Source: Cytophagales bacterium
Lineage (GTDB): Bacteria > Bacteroidota > Bacteroidia > Cytophagales > UBA9547
Assembly: GCA_003476475.1 (NCBI GenBank)
Contig: DMUD01000287.1
Coordinates: 1 to 11,318 of the forward strand
Direction: 5' to 3'
DNA length: 11,318 nucleotides
Shown here: piece after piece, positions 1 through 9,249 of the stretch
How the letters are laid out: every line of letters begins with the position of its first letter
Position numbering within the stretch: position 1 is the stretch's first letter
Translations under genes and position numbers: made by a program
The notes under the pieces: model-generated
The model's database searches: none
The model's input: only the letters and a program-made list of their open reading frames with translations
What the model was told of the DNA's origin: nothing

Positions 1-1570
1 CAATGTCGCTTGGTAAAATCTTTCTCGTCTTGCCTTTTTCCAAAATGGAATAGCCTTTGGCAAGCAACCTCAATATTTTTTCGACCATATGCTGGGTCGC
101 CTGCCCTTTGTTGGAATATTCAAAACATTCGAAACAGTTTTCATTGCCGTTTTCATCGACCAAGCGACCCAAATCGGGCTTTCCACATCCCACTTCCGTA
201 TAGGCAATTTCATTGTCGGCAAAAGGATCTTCTACCCCAAAAAACCGGTTCAATTTTTCGAGAAGCGGCTCGTTGCTACGGTAATTATTGTACATGGTAA
301 ACGTTTCCGATTTGGAACGAGCAAGTTTGTACACATCCAAATCGGCCTTTCGAAATGAATAGATAGACTGTTTGGGGTCGCCTATAAAAAAGATAGTGTT
401 TGGGTGCCCCATGAAAACAGATGAAAATATTTCGTACTGATATTTGTCCGTATCCTGAAACTCGTCAATAAACACGGCTTTGTATTTGGCGCGCAAACTT
501 TTGCACAAATTTTGCCCTGATTCGGTGGTGACAGTACGGTGTAGGTTGTGAATGAGGTCGTCGAAAGTCTGAATACTTCGCCTATTTTTAATGTTTTGAA
601 TTTCTTTGACAATCTCGATCGCATTACGATGATATATGGTGGTAAGTGCCAGTTTGGAATATGTCAAACTAGCCTCTTTGGCATAGGTATAGTTTTGGAT
701 TAATTCCCGAAAATCGGTATTGAATCTATCTATCTTGCTCGACTTCTTGAACTCCAACACAAAAGAATCGAGGTCATCTATAATGGATTGGGAAGAAGCA
801 TTGAAAAGCTTGTACAGTCTAGACCCTTTGTTTTGTTCGTGTACGGCGCGCATTACAATTTCTTCGTTGTTTTCTATATGGGTTGCAATGGCATTTTGAG
901 CCAACATCACTTCGTTGTTCAGGTTTTCTAGGCTGTTCAAAATATCGGCTATATCCGTTTCAACGGGCAATACTTCGTCTCTTAAATGGCATCCATCGAG
1001 GTAGGCTTTCGTCATTTCTGCCAATTTTGCATCTGAGAAGCTCAAATCAAAAAGTTTTTTCAAAAGAACAGGGGGCAATGTGGTGATGTTCTTTCGCCAC
1101 ACGATGTGCAATGCCTCGTACAGAATTTCCGAAAAATCGGTCGTCATCTTCAAATCGAAGCTCTGATTAGTCTCAAAAGCAAACTCTTTGAGGGTGCGCG
1201 CGCAAAAACCATGAATGGTAAAAATAGAAACCTCATCCAGTATGGAAACCGCCTCGTTCAACACGCGTTGTAGTTCCTGTTCCCTACCCTGGTAAATAGC
1301 CAAATATTGCTTAACACCTGCATCGATAGAATGCGAGGAATCGTGGCTGTATTGCCAGGCCTGATACACAAAATTGCGGATACGGCTTTTCATTTCTTCT
1401 ACCGCAGCTTGCGTAAAAGTCACCATCATGATTTGATTTATCTTGATGTTTTTCTCGAGCAAGAGCCTCAAAACCAAAATGCCCACCGAATGTGTTTTGC
1501 CCGTGCCTGCACTAGCTTCTATGAGTTTGCAGCCGTCCAAACTTACTTCCGTTACATTGAAATTTTCCAT
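1..1570 (-). CDS. recB: RecB subunit of exonuclease V, N-terminal 523 residues (runs off the left edge)
   Basis: RecB is the 3'-5' helicase and nuclease subunit of RecBCD, which unwinds and degrades linear double-stranded DNA in the cytoplasm. The reading frame is open from the ATG at 1570 to base 2. Motifs seen: Walker A EASAGTGKT at residues 18-26, motif Ia VTFTKAA, Walker B IDEFQDTD with D369-E370, and motif III GDPKQSIYSFRKAD from residue 397. These match SF1A UvrD-type helicases, and the EASAGTGKT and DEFQDTD wording is typical of RecB. The window ends at about ILPSDI, before helicase motifs IV-VI, so the C-terminal nuclease domain is not visible. The start lies 4 bases after the recC stop, which suggests translational coupling. 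No frameshift or missing helicase residue is seen in the visible part. An AddA-type subunit is the main alternative, but the adjoining recC and recD argue against it. Confidence 0.95.
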   Translation of the reverse strand, partial: MENFNVTEVSLDGCKLIEASAGTGKTHSVGILVLRLLLEKNIKINQIMMVTFTQAAVEEMKSRIRNFVYQAWQYSHDSSHSIDAGVKQYLAIYQGREQELQRVLNEAVSILDEVSIFTIHGFCARTLKEFAFETNQSFDLKMTTDFSEILYEALHIVWRKNITTLPPVLLKKLFDLSFSDAKLAEMTKAYLDGCHLRDEVLPVETDIADILNSLENLNNEVMLAQNAIATHIENNEEIVMRAVHEQNKGSRLYKLFNASSQSIIDDLDSFVLEFKKSSKIDRFNTDFRELIQNYTYAKEASLTYSKLALTTIYHRNAIEIVKEIQNIKNRRSIQTFDDLIHNLHRTVTTESGQNLCKSLRAKYKAVFIDEFQDTDKYQYEIFSSVFMGHPNTIFFIGDPKQSIYSFRKADLDVYKLARSKSETFTMYNNYRSNEPLLEKLNRFFGVEDPFADNEIAYTEVGCGKPDLGRLVDENGNENCFECFEYSNKGQATQHMVEKILRLLAKGYSILEKGKTRKILPSDI

Positions 1571-1574
1571 ACGA

Positions 1575-4500
1575 TTATCGGTAAAAAGCTTCATTAAAAG
1601 GTTTGTAAAGCATCTCCAAATCAGGTAAAATGCTTTCGTTTAGTTCGTTTTCCACTCCCTTCAAATTGCAGAAGGCTTGTAAATAGTGGTCGTCGGAATG
1701 GCTCTTGAAAAAATCAGACAGTTTTTCGATTGAAAGCTGTTCAGCTCCCTTGCTCCATAGCTTAAAAAAATCTTGGTGAATAATGGGCTTAATGTTTTTA
1801 CTTGCATCGAAGTAAAATTTGACCAAATCGTTCAAAATTTCGATAGCAACCGTCCGATTATTAAATACACAGCATAAATTATTTTCATTGGAAATAAATA
1901 ACGTTTTAACCTCTACACCGCTGGCAATTAGTACCAAATGCTTTATCCATGATTTAAGCGCATTTTCTACTGTCTTTTTCGAAAAACACACATCCACCTG
2001 CCTAACCTCATTTTCTTTTACAAAAACAGGTAGGTCGAAATGGAGCATGTAATTTTCTAGAGTCAAAGCCCCTTCTCTATTTTCTTCTTCAAAACCAATT
2101 GTAAGCTCTTGATACTTAGCACAAAAAGGCTCAATGTCATTTTTCAAATTTTCCAAAAACAAAGGCCCCACATTGGCTAGTGGCAAGTGGCCTGCTTGTT
2201 TTTGTTTTCTGACATAGTCGTCGTCTAGCTTATTTTTCAACAAATAGGTCTTGAAATGCCATTCTTCTAACTTATTCAGACTGAAAATTTCAGTTTCAGG
2301 CACAAGCAAACTTTCACTATCAAAATACACTTTCAAACTGTGATTGAAGTAATGCTGAATGGGCTTGGCTATGGCATTCATCAACTGAAACACACGAATT
2401 GATTTTTCACCCTCTGTTTCCGTTTCGGTTTCCAATGTTTTTTCTAGAAGGGCTACCCCATTGTTGCCATTATGAAATGAAAAATAGGTGTACAGCCTTG
2501 GATTTTGGGCGGTATTGTATTTAGAACTAAAACCGTGTAAAGGATGCTGAATAACAAGCAAATCGGCGACTTTCTCTGTGCTTTGTTGCTGAAGGTAATT
2601 CAGCAAATCTTCGATAAGGATAGAGGGTTCTTTGAGTGAATTATCTTTTATGCTTCGGCCTATATAGCTTATATAAAAAGATGCTTCGGCCGAAAGAATG
2701 GCCTCCAAAAACAAGTATTTGTCATTTAATTTCAAGCTTCGGTCGCCTTTTCTTGGTTTTTGAGCAATGAGGTCGAAACCTATAATCGAATCTTGACGGG
2801 GAAAATCTTCGCTGTTCATTCCCAAAAAAGCCACTACTTTGAATGGTATGCTGCGCATGGGCACTGTAGAACAAAATGTCACATTTCCTTTCAGGTAGCC
2901 CGAAGAGGATGTGCTGCTACCAAGCAAGCCCGAAACCGCCTGTAAAAACACCGCACGAGGGATTAGTGCTTCGGCAAGCACTTCTACATCAACCAAATAA
3001 TCGAGTTGGGACATGACTACTTGAATGCCTTCGTTGTCCACATCAGACCCCAAAAAAGCATCGCCTATCTGCTGAATATAATTTCGCCATTCAGCCAAAT
3101 TCCTTTCTCTTTTGCCTGCTTGAACTAACTGCTTGATTGTCTTAACAAAAGAAATAAAACGCAGCATTTCGAATGCCTGACCGCCCTCCAAGGAATCGTA
3201 GCAAAGAATTTGTTCCGTTTCAAACTCGTACATTTCGCCCCCTTTCATGGCAATACCCAACACAATACGTTCAAGTCCCATTTGCCAACTTACCAAATGG
3301 GTTTCCGAATCATCTTTTGGGGTATCCCACCCAAAACGTATGTTTGCCTCGTTCACTACCCTTCTTACCAAACTTGGGTCTGAGATTCCAAATTGGCTGG
3401 CCACTCTTTTGTAATCGAGCAAACGCAATATTTTTTCAGAGGTAAACTCGTGGTCATTGAGTTCTAGCAAGGAGAGAAGTACCGCTACAAAATCCTCACT
3501 TTGTTGTAAGTCACGGTCGGCAATAGAGTAGGGAATTCTATATGGCGCATTGTCGAAAACTGACTGTATATAAGGCGAATAGGCTTCTACATTCGGCAAC
3601 ATGACCAAAATGTGGTGAGGAGCCAAATGGGTGTTTTCAGACATTGTTTTGACCAAAAAATTGTACAACACTTCTACCTCGCGCGCAGCAGAATGACAGT
3701 TGTGTATTTGCAAACTTCCATCCAAAAGCAGGTCTTTGGAAATGCTGTCTCGCTCAGAAGGAGAAATGTTTTGGTTTATTTCATGTTGCAAGTGTTGTAA
3801 AAGAGTGATGGGCTCTTGTTCCTCTCTATCTATCGCATAAAAGTTATTTACTATGTTATCGTGATCAAGAAAAGCCGAAAAAAGTTGTTGACCCAATTTT
3901 CCCCAACTCATCAGCAAATCATTTCCAACGGTAAAGGAATTGGGGCGGAAATTTTGGTATCGAGCACTTAGCTTTTGAAGTTCTTTAGTCGATTTACAAT
4001 CGTACCAATACACCTCTGGTGCAGGGTTCAAAAAATAAAAACGAACGTCTATAATTTGGGCCAACTCATGAAAAAACTCGATATGATAGTCGGTTATGAC
4101 TGAAAGGCCAAAAACTGAAATGCACGGAAATTTTTGCTTCACAAGTTGCTGAAGCTCTTTGTCATTTTTCAACAACTTCAGCAACCGGTCTTTTAGCTGA
4201 GTCCTATCTAGCGCCCCTTCAAGCTTTTGGTGAATTTTGCTCCACAAAAATGCCTGCCAAGCCTCCATCCTATCTTCTTTATCGATGTAATTATTATCAT
4301 TCCAAGCCTTGATGTAGTCTTGACGATAAATGACCATTTGGTCAAACACGTCGGCAATTTTGGTAGCCAGCTGCATCCGCCTTAAATCGGAATTTTCCAT
4401 TCCATGATAGTAACGACTAACAATCTGAAAGCGATTGACAAATTCATCTTCGTTCAGCAAAAAGTAAAGCCACCATTTTATTTTGTTGGGCGTCATTTTG

Positions 4501-4745
4501 AAATGTTGCGTAACCTTCAAAATGCGGGCTACTTCCAATACCATGTCGTTGGGTTTCATATAACTGAAATTGGCAAAAACCCCTTTTTCTTTTGCCACCC
4601 CCATCGAAACCCATTTTTCCATGCCTTCTGTTTGGGTTACGACATAACTTGGTTGAAAAACAGCCTCTTTTTGTTGTGCTAAGTCGGCAGAAAATTGTTT
4701 CAACAACAATTCCAGTTTGTGAGAAAAATATAAACTTACAGCCAT
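1575..4745 (-). CDS. recC: RecC subunit of exonuclease V
   Basis: RecC (1056 aa; E. coli RecC is about 1120) is the non-catalytic scaffold that splits the duplex, holds RecB and RecD, and in proteobacteria reads Chi. Family landmarks seen: N-terminal YVVTQTEGMEKWVSMGV (residues 34-50), CHSAAREVEVLYNFL (350-364), SWQMGLERIVLGIAM (486-500), and the best-conserved block at 624-703 containing VPMRSIPFKVV, GFDLIAQKPRKGDRS and YISYIGRSIKDNS. The last three closely resemble the E. coli RecC sequence as I know it. No Walker A motif is present, as expected for a degenerate helicase fold. The ATG at 4745 overlaps the end of recD by 10 bases, and recB starts 4 bases after the stop. The C-terminal third (after residue 750) is less recognisable. 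Whether this protein recognises a Chi-like sequence cannot be told from here. Confidence 0.95.
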   Translation of the reverse strand: MAVSLYFSHKLELLLKQFSADLAQQKEAVFQPSYVVTQTEGMEKWVSMGVAKEKGVFANFSYMKPNDMVLEVARILKVTQHFKMTPNKIKWWLYFLLNEDEFVNRFQIVSRYYHGMENSDLRRMQLATKIADVFDQMVIYRQDYIKAWNDNNYIDKEDRMEAWQAFLWSKIHQKLEGALDRTQLKDRLLKLLKNDKELQQLVKQKFPCISVFGLSVITDYHIEFFHELAQIIDVRFYFLNPAPEVYWYDCKSTKELQKLSARYQNFRPNSFTVGNDLLMSWGKLGQQLFSAFLDHDNIVNNFYAIDREEQEPITLLQHLQHEINQNISPSERDSISKDLLLDGSLQIHNCHSAAREVEVLYNFLVKTMSENTHLAPHHILVMLPNVEAYSPYIQSVFDNAPYRIPYSIADRDLQQSEDFVAVLLSLLELNDHEFTSEKILRLLDYKRVASQFGISDPSLVRRVVNEANIRFGWDTPKDDSETHLVSWQMGLERIVLGIAMKGGEMYEFETEQILCYDSLEGGQAFEMLRFISFVKTIKQLVQAGKRERNLAEWRNYIQQIGDAFLGSDVDNEGIQVVMSQLDYLVDVEVLAEALIPRAVFLQAVSGLLGSSTSSSGYLKGNVTFCSTVPMRSIPFKVVAFLGMNSEDFPRQDSIIGFDLIAQKPRKGDRSLKLNDKYLFLEAILSAEASFYISYIGRSIKDNSLKEPSILIEDLLNYLQQQSTEKVADLLVIQHPLHGFSSKYNTAQNPRLYTYFSFHNGNNGVALLEKTLETETETEGEKSIRVFQLMNAIAKPIQHYFNHSLKVYFDSESLLVPETEIFSLNKLEEWHFKTYLLKNKLDDDYVRKQKQAGHLPLANVGPLFLENLKNDIEPFCAKYQELTIGFEEENREGALTLENYMLHFDLPVFVKENEVRQVDVCFSKKTVENALKSWIKHLVLIASGVEVKTLFISNENNLCCVFNNRTVAIEILNDLVKFYFDASKNIKPIIHQDFFKLWSKGAEQLSIEKLSDFFKSHSDDHYLQAFCNLKGVENELNESILPDLEMLYKPFNEAFYR

Positions 4746-6460
4746 TCTACTATTCGTTTGGTAATCCCTGAACTTCTTTGCACCTGTCCTTTGACAGTAT
4801 GGTTTAGCACTGTTTTATTGGCAATCAACTTTACCTTTTTTTTGGCCCGCGTCACAGCCGTGTACAACAACTCACGTGTCAAAACCAGATTTTCTCTTTG
4901 GGGCAATACCACAATCACAGTATCAAATTCCGAACCTTGGCTTTTGTGTATCGTCATGGCAAAAGCCGTTTCAAAGTTTTTCAAGTAGATTGTTGGAACA
5001 AACTTTAACCCATTTTCAGCATTGGCATCTTCAAAATATGCGTACAAAGTCTGGGTATTAGCATCACGACGCACAATGCCAACATCGCCATTGAAAAGAT
5101 TAAGAGTGTAGTCGTTGGCCGAAACCATTATAAGTTGATTTTCATAAAAACCTGGCTTAGGTTGTAAAACCCCTGCTTCTTTCAATACCATTTCGGCATA
5201 TTTATTACATTGGTAAAGACCGAATTCTCCTTCTTTTGTGGCACACAACAAACGCAGTTTTTGAGTCAATGAAAGCGCTTTTTTTATATCGGGTTCTAGT
5301 ATATAGTGCCGATATTCCTTGATTTCGTCCTTTACTTGGGGTAGCCCATTACAAATGTCGACCCCCTCTTGTTCGGCTACTTTACCGCCTTGCCAATGTT
5401 GCAATTGTTCGGAGTTACCCTCTATGACATACTTGCTAAAAAGCCCAATTCCCTTCGTTGCATCAAATCGCCTGCTGCGCTGCAACTCCACTATCGAAGT
5501 ATTTAGAAAATGCTTCTCATTTGTTTGTTGTGTTTGGTTTAGTTGTGTATTAAAAACACTCACTATTTTGTTAAAAAAATGGATGAAATCGCTTGAAAAA
5601 GTATTTGCTATTTGAACCGTTTCGCACAAATCGCTGAAAACCGACCCCGCCTCTACCGAAGCTAGTTGGTTTTTGTCACCCAATAAAATAAGCTTGCTCG
5701 AGTCACGGGTAGCGTCCAAAAGTTTAGCCATTTGTGGCACATCTATCATGGATGCTTCATCAATTATCAGCAAATCGTAATCTAGCGGGTTGGTGGCATT
5801 GTGCCTGAAATAAGGAGAATCTTTCACGTATCCCAATAAACGATGTATCGTAAGTGGCACAATCGCCGAAAGTTTCTCTTTTAAAGAAAGATCGATAGCC
5901 ATGTTTGCAACCGAATTCGCGATAGATTCTTTCATGCGCATGGCAGCTTTACCCGTTGGTGCCGCCAGGGCAACTTTCAGTTCGGGATTTATCGAATTTA
6001 ACAACACGATAATTTTGGAAACGGTAGTAGTTTTGCCCGTGCCTGGCCCGCCAGATATTATTGAAAAATTGTTTATAACAGCAGAAACTGCCGCAACCAA
6101 TTGCCAATCTACTTCCGAAGCATCCGAAACAAACAGTTGCTTGACCAAGTCCATTTTTTGAAGCAAGGCGTTTGCAAATGCCTCGTTCTTTTGTTCAACC
6201 AAGGCCTTAATGCGCCCAATGATTTGGGTTTCGTATTCGTAGTAACGCTGCAGATACAGGTTTCCCTTTTCGACAATGAATGGCTTTTTGACATTTCCCA
6301 CCCCCACAAAAGGGCTATCTAACAATTTTTGGTACTCTTGAACAGTCAGCGGGAGACAAATGCTTCCTTCCTGCAATTTATCCATCAATTTCTCCGCTTT
6401 TCCTCTCAAGATTTCGTCTTTGAAAAAATCGGCAAAAATGCTGGAAATGGAGGAGTTCAT
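4736..6460 (-). CDS. recD: RecD subunit of exonuclease V (5'-3' helicase)
   Basis: RecD is the SF1B 5'-3' helicase motor of RecBCD. From the ATG at 6460 the protein is 574 aa (E. coli RecD is 608). Motifs by this numbering: GSICLPL near residue 35, Walker A GGPGTGKT at 137-144, APTGKAA (motif Ia) near 168, Walker B IIDEAS ending near 237, GDKNQLASV (motif III) from about 261, HKSQGSEFD (motif V) at 505-513, and LLYTAVTRAKK (motif VI) near 532-542. The frame is open upstream to a TTG at 6538 with another ATG at 6529. I prefer 6460 because the extra 23-26 residues look unlike RecD and a TAATTTTG box lies inside that stretch. The 3' end overlaps recC by 10 bases. It is the first gene of the recD-recC-recB set. 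A RecD2-type helicase is less likely given recC and recB next door. Confidence 0.94.
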   Translation of the reverse strand: MNSSISSIFADFFKDEILRGKAEKLMDKLQEGSICLPLTVQEYQKLLDSPFVGVGNVKKPFIVEKGNLYLQRYYEYETQIIGRIKALVEQKNEAFANALLQKMDLVKQLFVSDASEVDWQLVAAVSAVINNFSIISGGPGTGKTTTVSKIIVLLNSINPELKVALAAPTGKAAMRMKESIANSVANMAIDLSLKEKLSAIVPLTIHRLLGYVKDSPYFRHNATNPLDYDLLIIDEASMIDVPQMAKLLDATRDSSKLILLGDKNQLASVEAGSVFSDLCETVQIANTFSSDFIHFFNKIVSVFNTQLNQTQQTNEKHFLNTSIVELQRSRRFDATKGIGLFSKYVIEGNSEQLQHWQGGKVAEQEGVDICNGLPQVKDEIKEYRHYILEPDIKKALSLTQKLRLLCATKEGEFGLYQCNKYAEMVLKEAGVLQPKPGFYENQLIMVSANDYTLNLFNGDVGIVRRDANTQTLYAYFEDANAENGLKFVPTIYLKNFETAFAMTIHKSQGSEFDTVIVVLPQRENLVLTRELLYTAVTRAKKKVKLIANKTVLNHTVKGQVQRSSGITKRIVEWL

Positions 6461-6484
6461 AGGGTAATGATGGAAGGTGTTTGA

Positions 6485-6492
6485 CAAAATTA
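6485..6492 (-). promoter_or_regulatory. Possible -7 box upstream of recD
   Basis: On the minus strand this reads TAATTTTG, an exact fit to the Bacteroidota -7 consensus TAnnTTTG. It ends 24 bases before the ATG at 6460. The nearest upstream TTTG (6510-6507) is only 14 bases away, shorter than the usual 17-23, so the -33 element is poor. If it is used, transcription would begin downstream of the ATG at 6529, supporting 6460 as the recD start. Confidence 0.3.
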
Positions 6493-6538
6493 TGAGAGGA
6501 CTACGCCAAAACACGTCGCAGTCGGCCATTTCGTACAA

Positions 6539-6650
6539 GATGTTTTGGACCTTTTAAAAAACACCTCCAACATCCTTTCCACTATTTCAGTAAAAAGTCC
6601 CCCTCCCGTGTATTATTTCAAAGGTTTTTCAAAATGCAAAAAATGAACTA
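6539..6650. other. Gap between the hexosaminidase stop and the longest possible recD frame
   Basis: I see no gene and no convincing intrinsic terminator (no GC-rich stem followed by a T run on the minus strand). A weak pairing of GGAC(T)n near 6600 with AAAAGGTCC near 6550 would need a loop of over 30 bases and a bulge. Read-through from the hexosaminidase gene into recD is therefore possible, with the two coding regions about 190 bases apart. Confidence 0.4.
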
Positions 6651-9203
6651 TTATTTCACCTCTGCTACAAAACTACCTCTTCCCCTGCTGTCGAACGCCC
6701 GTAATTTCACGAGTTGGTCGGTTTGCACAGCTCCGCTGTACACAGGACTTTTAGAAGTAGGCTCCGTGCCATCAATCGTGTATCGCAAGGTAAATCCAGG
6801 GTAGGGCATGTTGGCTTTTACAATTCCTTTTTCCCGAATGCCGCCTGGGGTTGGAATACGGTAGTGAACACCTCCCAATAGAAAGTCGAGTCTTGGTAAC
6901 TCACGTTGGCCTAGCTGATTGACAAATCTGTTCCAATCGCTTTGGTAAATTTTTTCGGCCCTTTGTTCATCGTCTTCGCTGGCCCATGCTGGCGATTCCG
7001 ACCATGCCCGTTCGGCAAGCGCCAACATTTTTGGAAAAATAAGATATTCCATTGTATTTCTGCCTTTGGCATTTTCAGACCAAAATTGCCCTTGAATGCC
7101 CAAAATATGCTGGGTGTTTTCAGGTTTCAAACGCACCTTGTTTTGAAATGTTTTTTTGTCAATCGGGTTGCCCATGCGATCCTCTTTCGCACTATTGAAA
7201 AAATCTTCAGGTATAAAAGCGAAAGGTTTGTCCACATCTGCATATCCCCCCCAGTAATATCCTGGCTCACGAGGGTCTTTGTTGTAGGCCAAATCGAAAT
7301 AAAGGTTGGTGACATTGCCCAACACCACATCATAACCAGCATTGGCCAACTTGTAGGCATTGTCTTCGTCGCCCCAACCCCAAACGTTGTTCCAGGTGTA
7401 GGCTACAAATCTTTCAGCAATATGAGACCGATCGGGTTGGTGGCTAACATTGCCCGCTTCGTCTTTTACTTTCACCAAACCTATCTCTTCCCAGCCCGCA
7501 GTACGCAAGTTGTATTTTTTCAAAATGTCGTCCATTTTGCCCATAAAATAGCTGTAAAGCTCTTCTGTACCCGACCTATTGGGGTCTTCGGCCAACAGTT
7601 TTTGGCATGCAGCCGAACGCTCCCATACACCTTTCGGCACCTCGTCGCCTCCCAAATGAAAAAAACGGATAGGAGCATTTGCCTCTTTGTACATGGAAAC
7701 CAGTTCGCCAATCACCTTTTCGTAGAATGCAAACGTACTAGGCTGACAAGGGCAAATGACATTGTCTTTCCACATTTGTACCGACAAATAGCTTGAATTG
7801 TCGTCTAAATCGCGCAAAAGGTACTGCTGCGCCTCAAGATGCTTTCCTTCTTTTTTCAATCGGGCATAACGAGCATCCATCGACTTGATTGCGGCACGCG
7901 CATGGCCGGGCACATCTACTTCCAATATCACTTCAATGTGGCGTTTGGTGGCATATTGCAGTATTTCAATAAAATCTTGACGAGTATAATAGCCACTGCC
8001 ATAGAAACCTGGTTCATCTGTAAAAGGACCCGAACCAAAAGAAGGCAGCAGGCATTCGGAATCGCTAAAATTGTGTCCTCTTTTTGAGCCTATTTGGGTA
8101 AGTTCAGGCAATCCTGGTATTTCGATTCTCCACCCTTCGTCGTCGGTAATGTGAAAATGGAACTTGTTGAGCTTATAGAAAGCCAAAAGATCCAAAATGC
8201 GAAGCACACTTTCCTTGTTCTGAAAATTGCGCGCTACATCCAAATGCATGCCTCGGTATGCAAAACGTGGAGCATCTTCCACTTCCACAAACGGCAATGC
8301 TATCTTTTTTGATTTTATTTGATAGTTTTTCAACGGAATGAGTGAACGAATTGATTGTATTGCAAACGCAACGCCAGCTGCATCTTGTCCCACTATCTCT
8401 ATGCCATTTTTTCCAATATTGAACTTATAACTTTCAGAACCCGCTACTTTGCCTGTTGCCAAACGAATGAAATTGGCAGACTGTGTATTTGCTTCGTTAG
8501 TCCATGATATTTTGCCCAAGAAAGGCTCTAAATATTCAGCCAATAGCTTTGATTCCACCTCTAGTCCTTTTTCAAAAAATATTTTGGTAGATGCACTTAG
8601 CAAGAATATACCCTGCCCCTCCTTATACAATTTTGGAGTAGGCAATATTTTGGGTATTTGGTTACTTGGCAACGAAGCAAGAGAGCTGTACTGTTTGTAA
8701 TTACTTTCGGCAGTAGGAATAATGGAATTATCACCTGAAAAACGCTTTATTTGTGCATTTGAAATAAAGGGCTTCACTTGGTAGTTTTTGATGAGTTGCA
8801 CAGTTTTATTATCAAAAACAATGTATGGACCGGCTGGAGCATCGCAGTAATTGGTGGCCCAGTCGGAAGACACAAATGGTATGACCAAACTGTCTCCCGT
8901 TTTTAGCGGCTCAAAACCATTTGTGGGTTTTAGTCTGAATAAATCTCCGTTTACATGCTCAATTTTTACATTGGGAGGATAGGAGCCATGCACCACGTTG
9001 CGTACATAGTTGAAATATATTTCCCAATTTTTAGCCAAAGGCACACTTCCATTGTTCAACAAGGTAAAAGAGGACAAAAACCGAAACTGATTTTGGTAGT
9101 TATTCTCAGTTACCCCCCAATTCAGATGGATATCGGAATTATACCGAGATTGAGCAAAAATTTGATGGGATAAAATGGCAAGCACTACTGAAAGCTTTCT
9201 CAT
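6651..9203 (-). CDS. Secreted beta-N-acetylhexosaminidase (chitobiase-like, GH20)
   Basis: This 850-aa enzyme should remove terminal N-acetylglucosamine (or N-acetylgalactosamine) from chitobiose, chitin fragments or glycans outside the cytoplasm. Residues 1-17 form a Sec signal peptide (MRKLSVVLAILSHQIFA, no lipobox cysteine). Domain order matches Serratia chitobiase (about 885 aa): CHB_HEX carbohydrate-binding-like domain at about 25-160, GH20b domain at about 185-310, catalytic TIM barrel at about 313-745, and a CHB_HEX_C-type sandwich at about 780-850 (LRYTIDGTEPTSKSPVYSG). Catalytic-site residues seen: R317 in YRGMHLDVARNF, HITDDEGW at 351-358, the D520-E521 acid pair in FHLGGDEVP, W571, W604 and W708 in GQFWSE. 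Nothing is missing, so it is probably active by the substrate-assisted mechanism of GH20. It is unrelated in function to the recBCD genes downstream. Exact substrate is inferred only from the family. Confidence 0.93.
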   Translation of the reverse strand: MRKLSVVLAILSHQIFAQSRYNSDIHLNWGVTENNYQNQFRFLSSFTLLNNGSVPLAKNWEIYFNYVRNVVHGSYPPNVKIEHVNGDLFRLKPTNGFEPLKTGDSLVIPFVSSDWATNYCDAPAGPYIVFDNKTVQLIKNYQVKPFISNAQIKRFSGDNSIIPTAESNYKQYSSLASLPSNQIPKILPTPKLYKEGQGIFLLSASTKIFFEKGLEVESKLLAEYLEPFLGKISWTNEANTQSANFIRLATGKVAGSESYKFNIGKNGIEIVGQDAAGVAFAIQSIRSLIPLKNYQIKSKKIALPFVEVEDAPRFAYRGMHLDVARNFQNKESVLRILDLLAFYKLNKFHFHITDDEGWRIEIPGLPELTQIGSKRGHNFSDSECLLPSFGSGPFTDEPGFYGSGYYTRQDFIEILQYATKRHIEVILEVDVPGHARAAIKSMDARYARLKKEGKHLEAQQYLLRDLDDNSSYLSVQMWKDNVICPCQPSTFAFYEKVIGELVSMYKEANAPIRFFHLGGDEVPKGVWERSAACQKLLAEDPNRSGTEELYSYFMGKMDDILKKYNLRTAGWEEIGLVKVKDEAGNVSHQPDRSHIAERFVAYTWNNVWGWGDEDNAYKLANAGYDVVLGNVTNLYFDLAYNKDPREPGYYWGGYADVDKPFAFIPEDFFNSAKEDRMGNPIDKKTFQNKVRLKPENTQHILGIQGQFWSENAKGRNTMEYLIFPKMLALAERAWSESPAWASEDDEQRAEKIYQSDWNRFVNQLGQRELPRLDFLLGGVHYRIPTPGGIREKGIVKANMPYPGFTLRYTIDGTEPTSKSPVYSGAVQTDQLVKLRAFDSRGRGSFVAEVK

Positions 9204-9221
9204 GGATTAATGATTACAGAA

Positions 9222-9249
9222 CAAAATAGTATGTTGGCAAAATAGCAAA
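9222..9249 (-). promoter_or_regulatory. Putative promoter of the hexosaminidase gene
   Basis: On the minus strand a TTTG (9249-9246) is followed after 17 bases by TATTTTG (9228-9222), close to the Bacteroidota pattern TTTG-N17-23-TAnnTTTG but one base short of a perfect -7 box. It ends 18 bases upstream of the ATG at 9203, a typical distance. A second candidate lies further upstream at 9349-9380. Confidence 0.4.

Noticed and set aside
1..624. Several short open frames overlapping the left end on both strands
   Set aside because: The minus-strand frame from 1570 to the window edge carries RecB helicase motifs throughout, so the other frames here are shadows.
6541..6620. Intrinsic terminator between the hexosaminidase gene and recD
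   Set aside because: The only pairing found needs a loop of over 30 bases and a bulge, and has no proper T run after it.
6942..7796. A 284-codon open frame on the plus strand inside the hexosaminidase gene
   Set aside because: It is antisense to an intact GH20 catalytic domain with all active-site residues, and its translation is rich in F, H, R and C with no recognisable pattern, as expected for a shadow frame.
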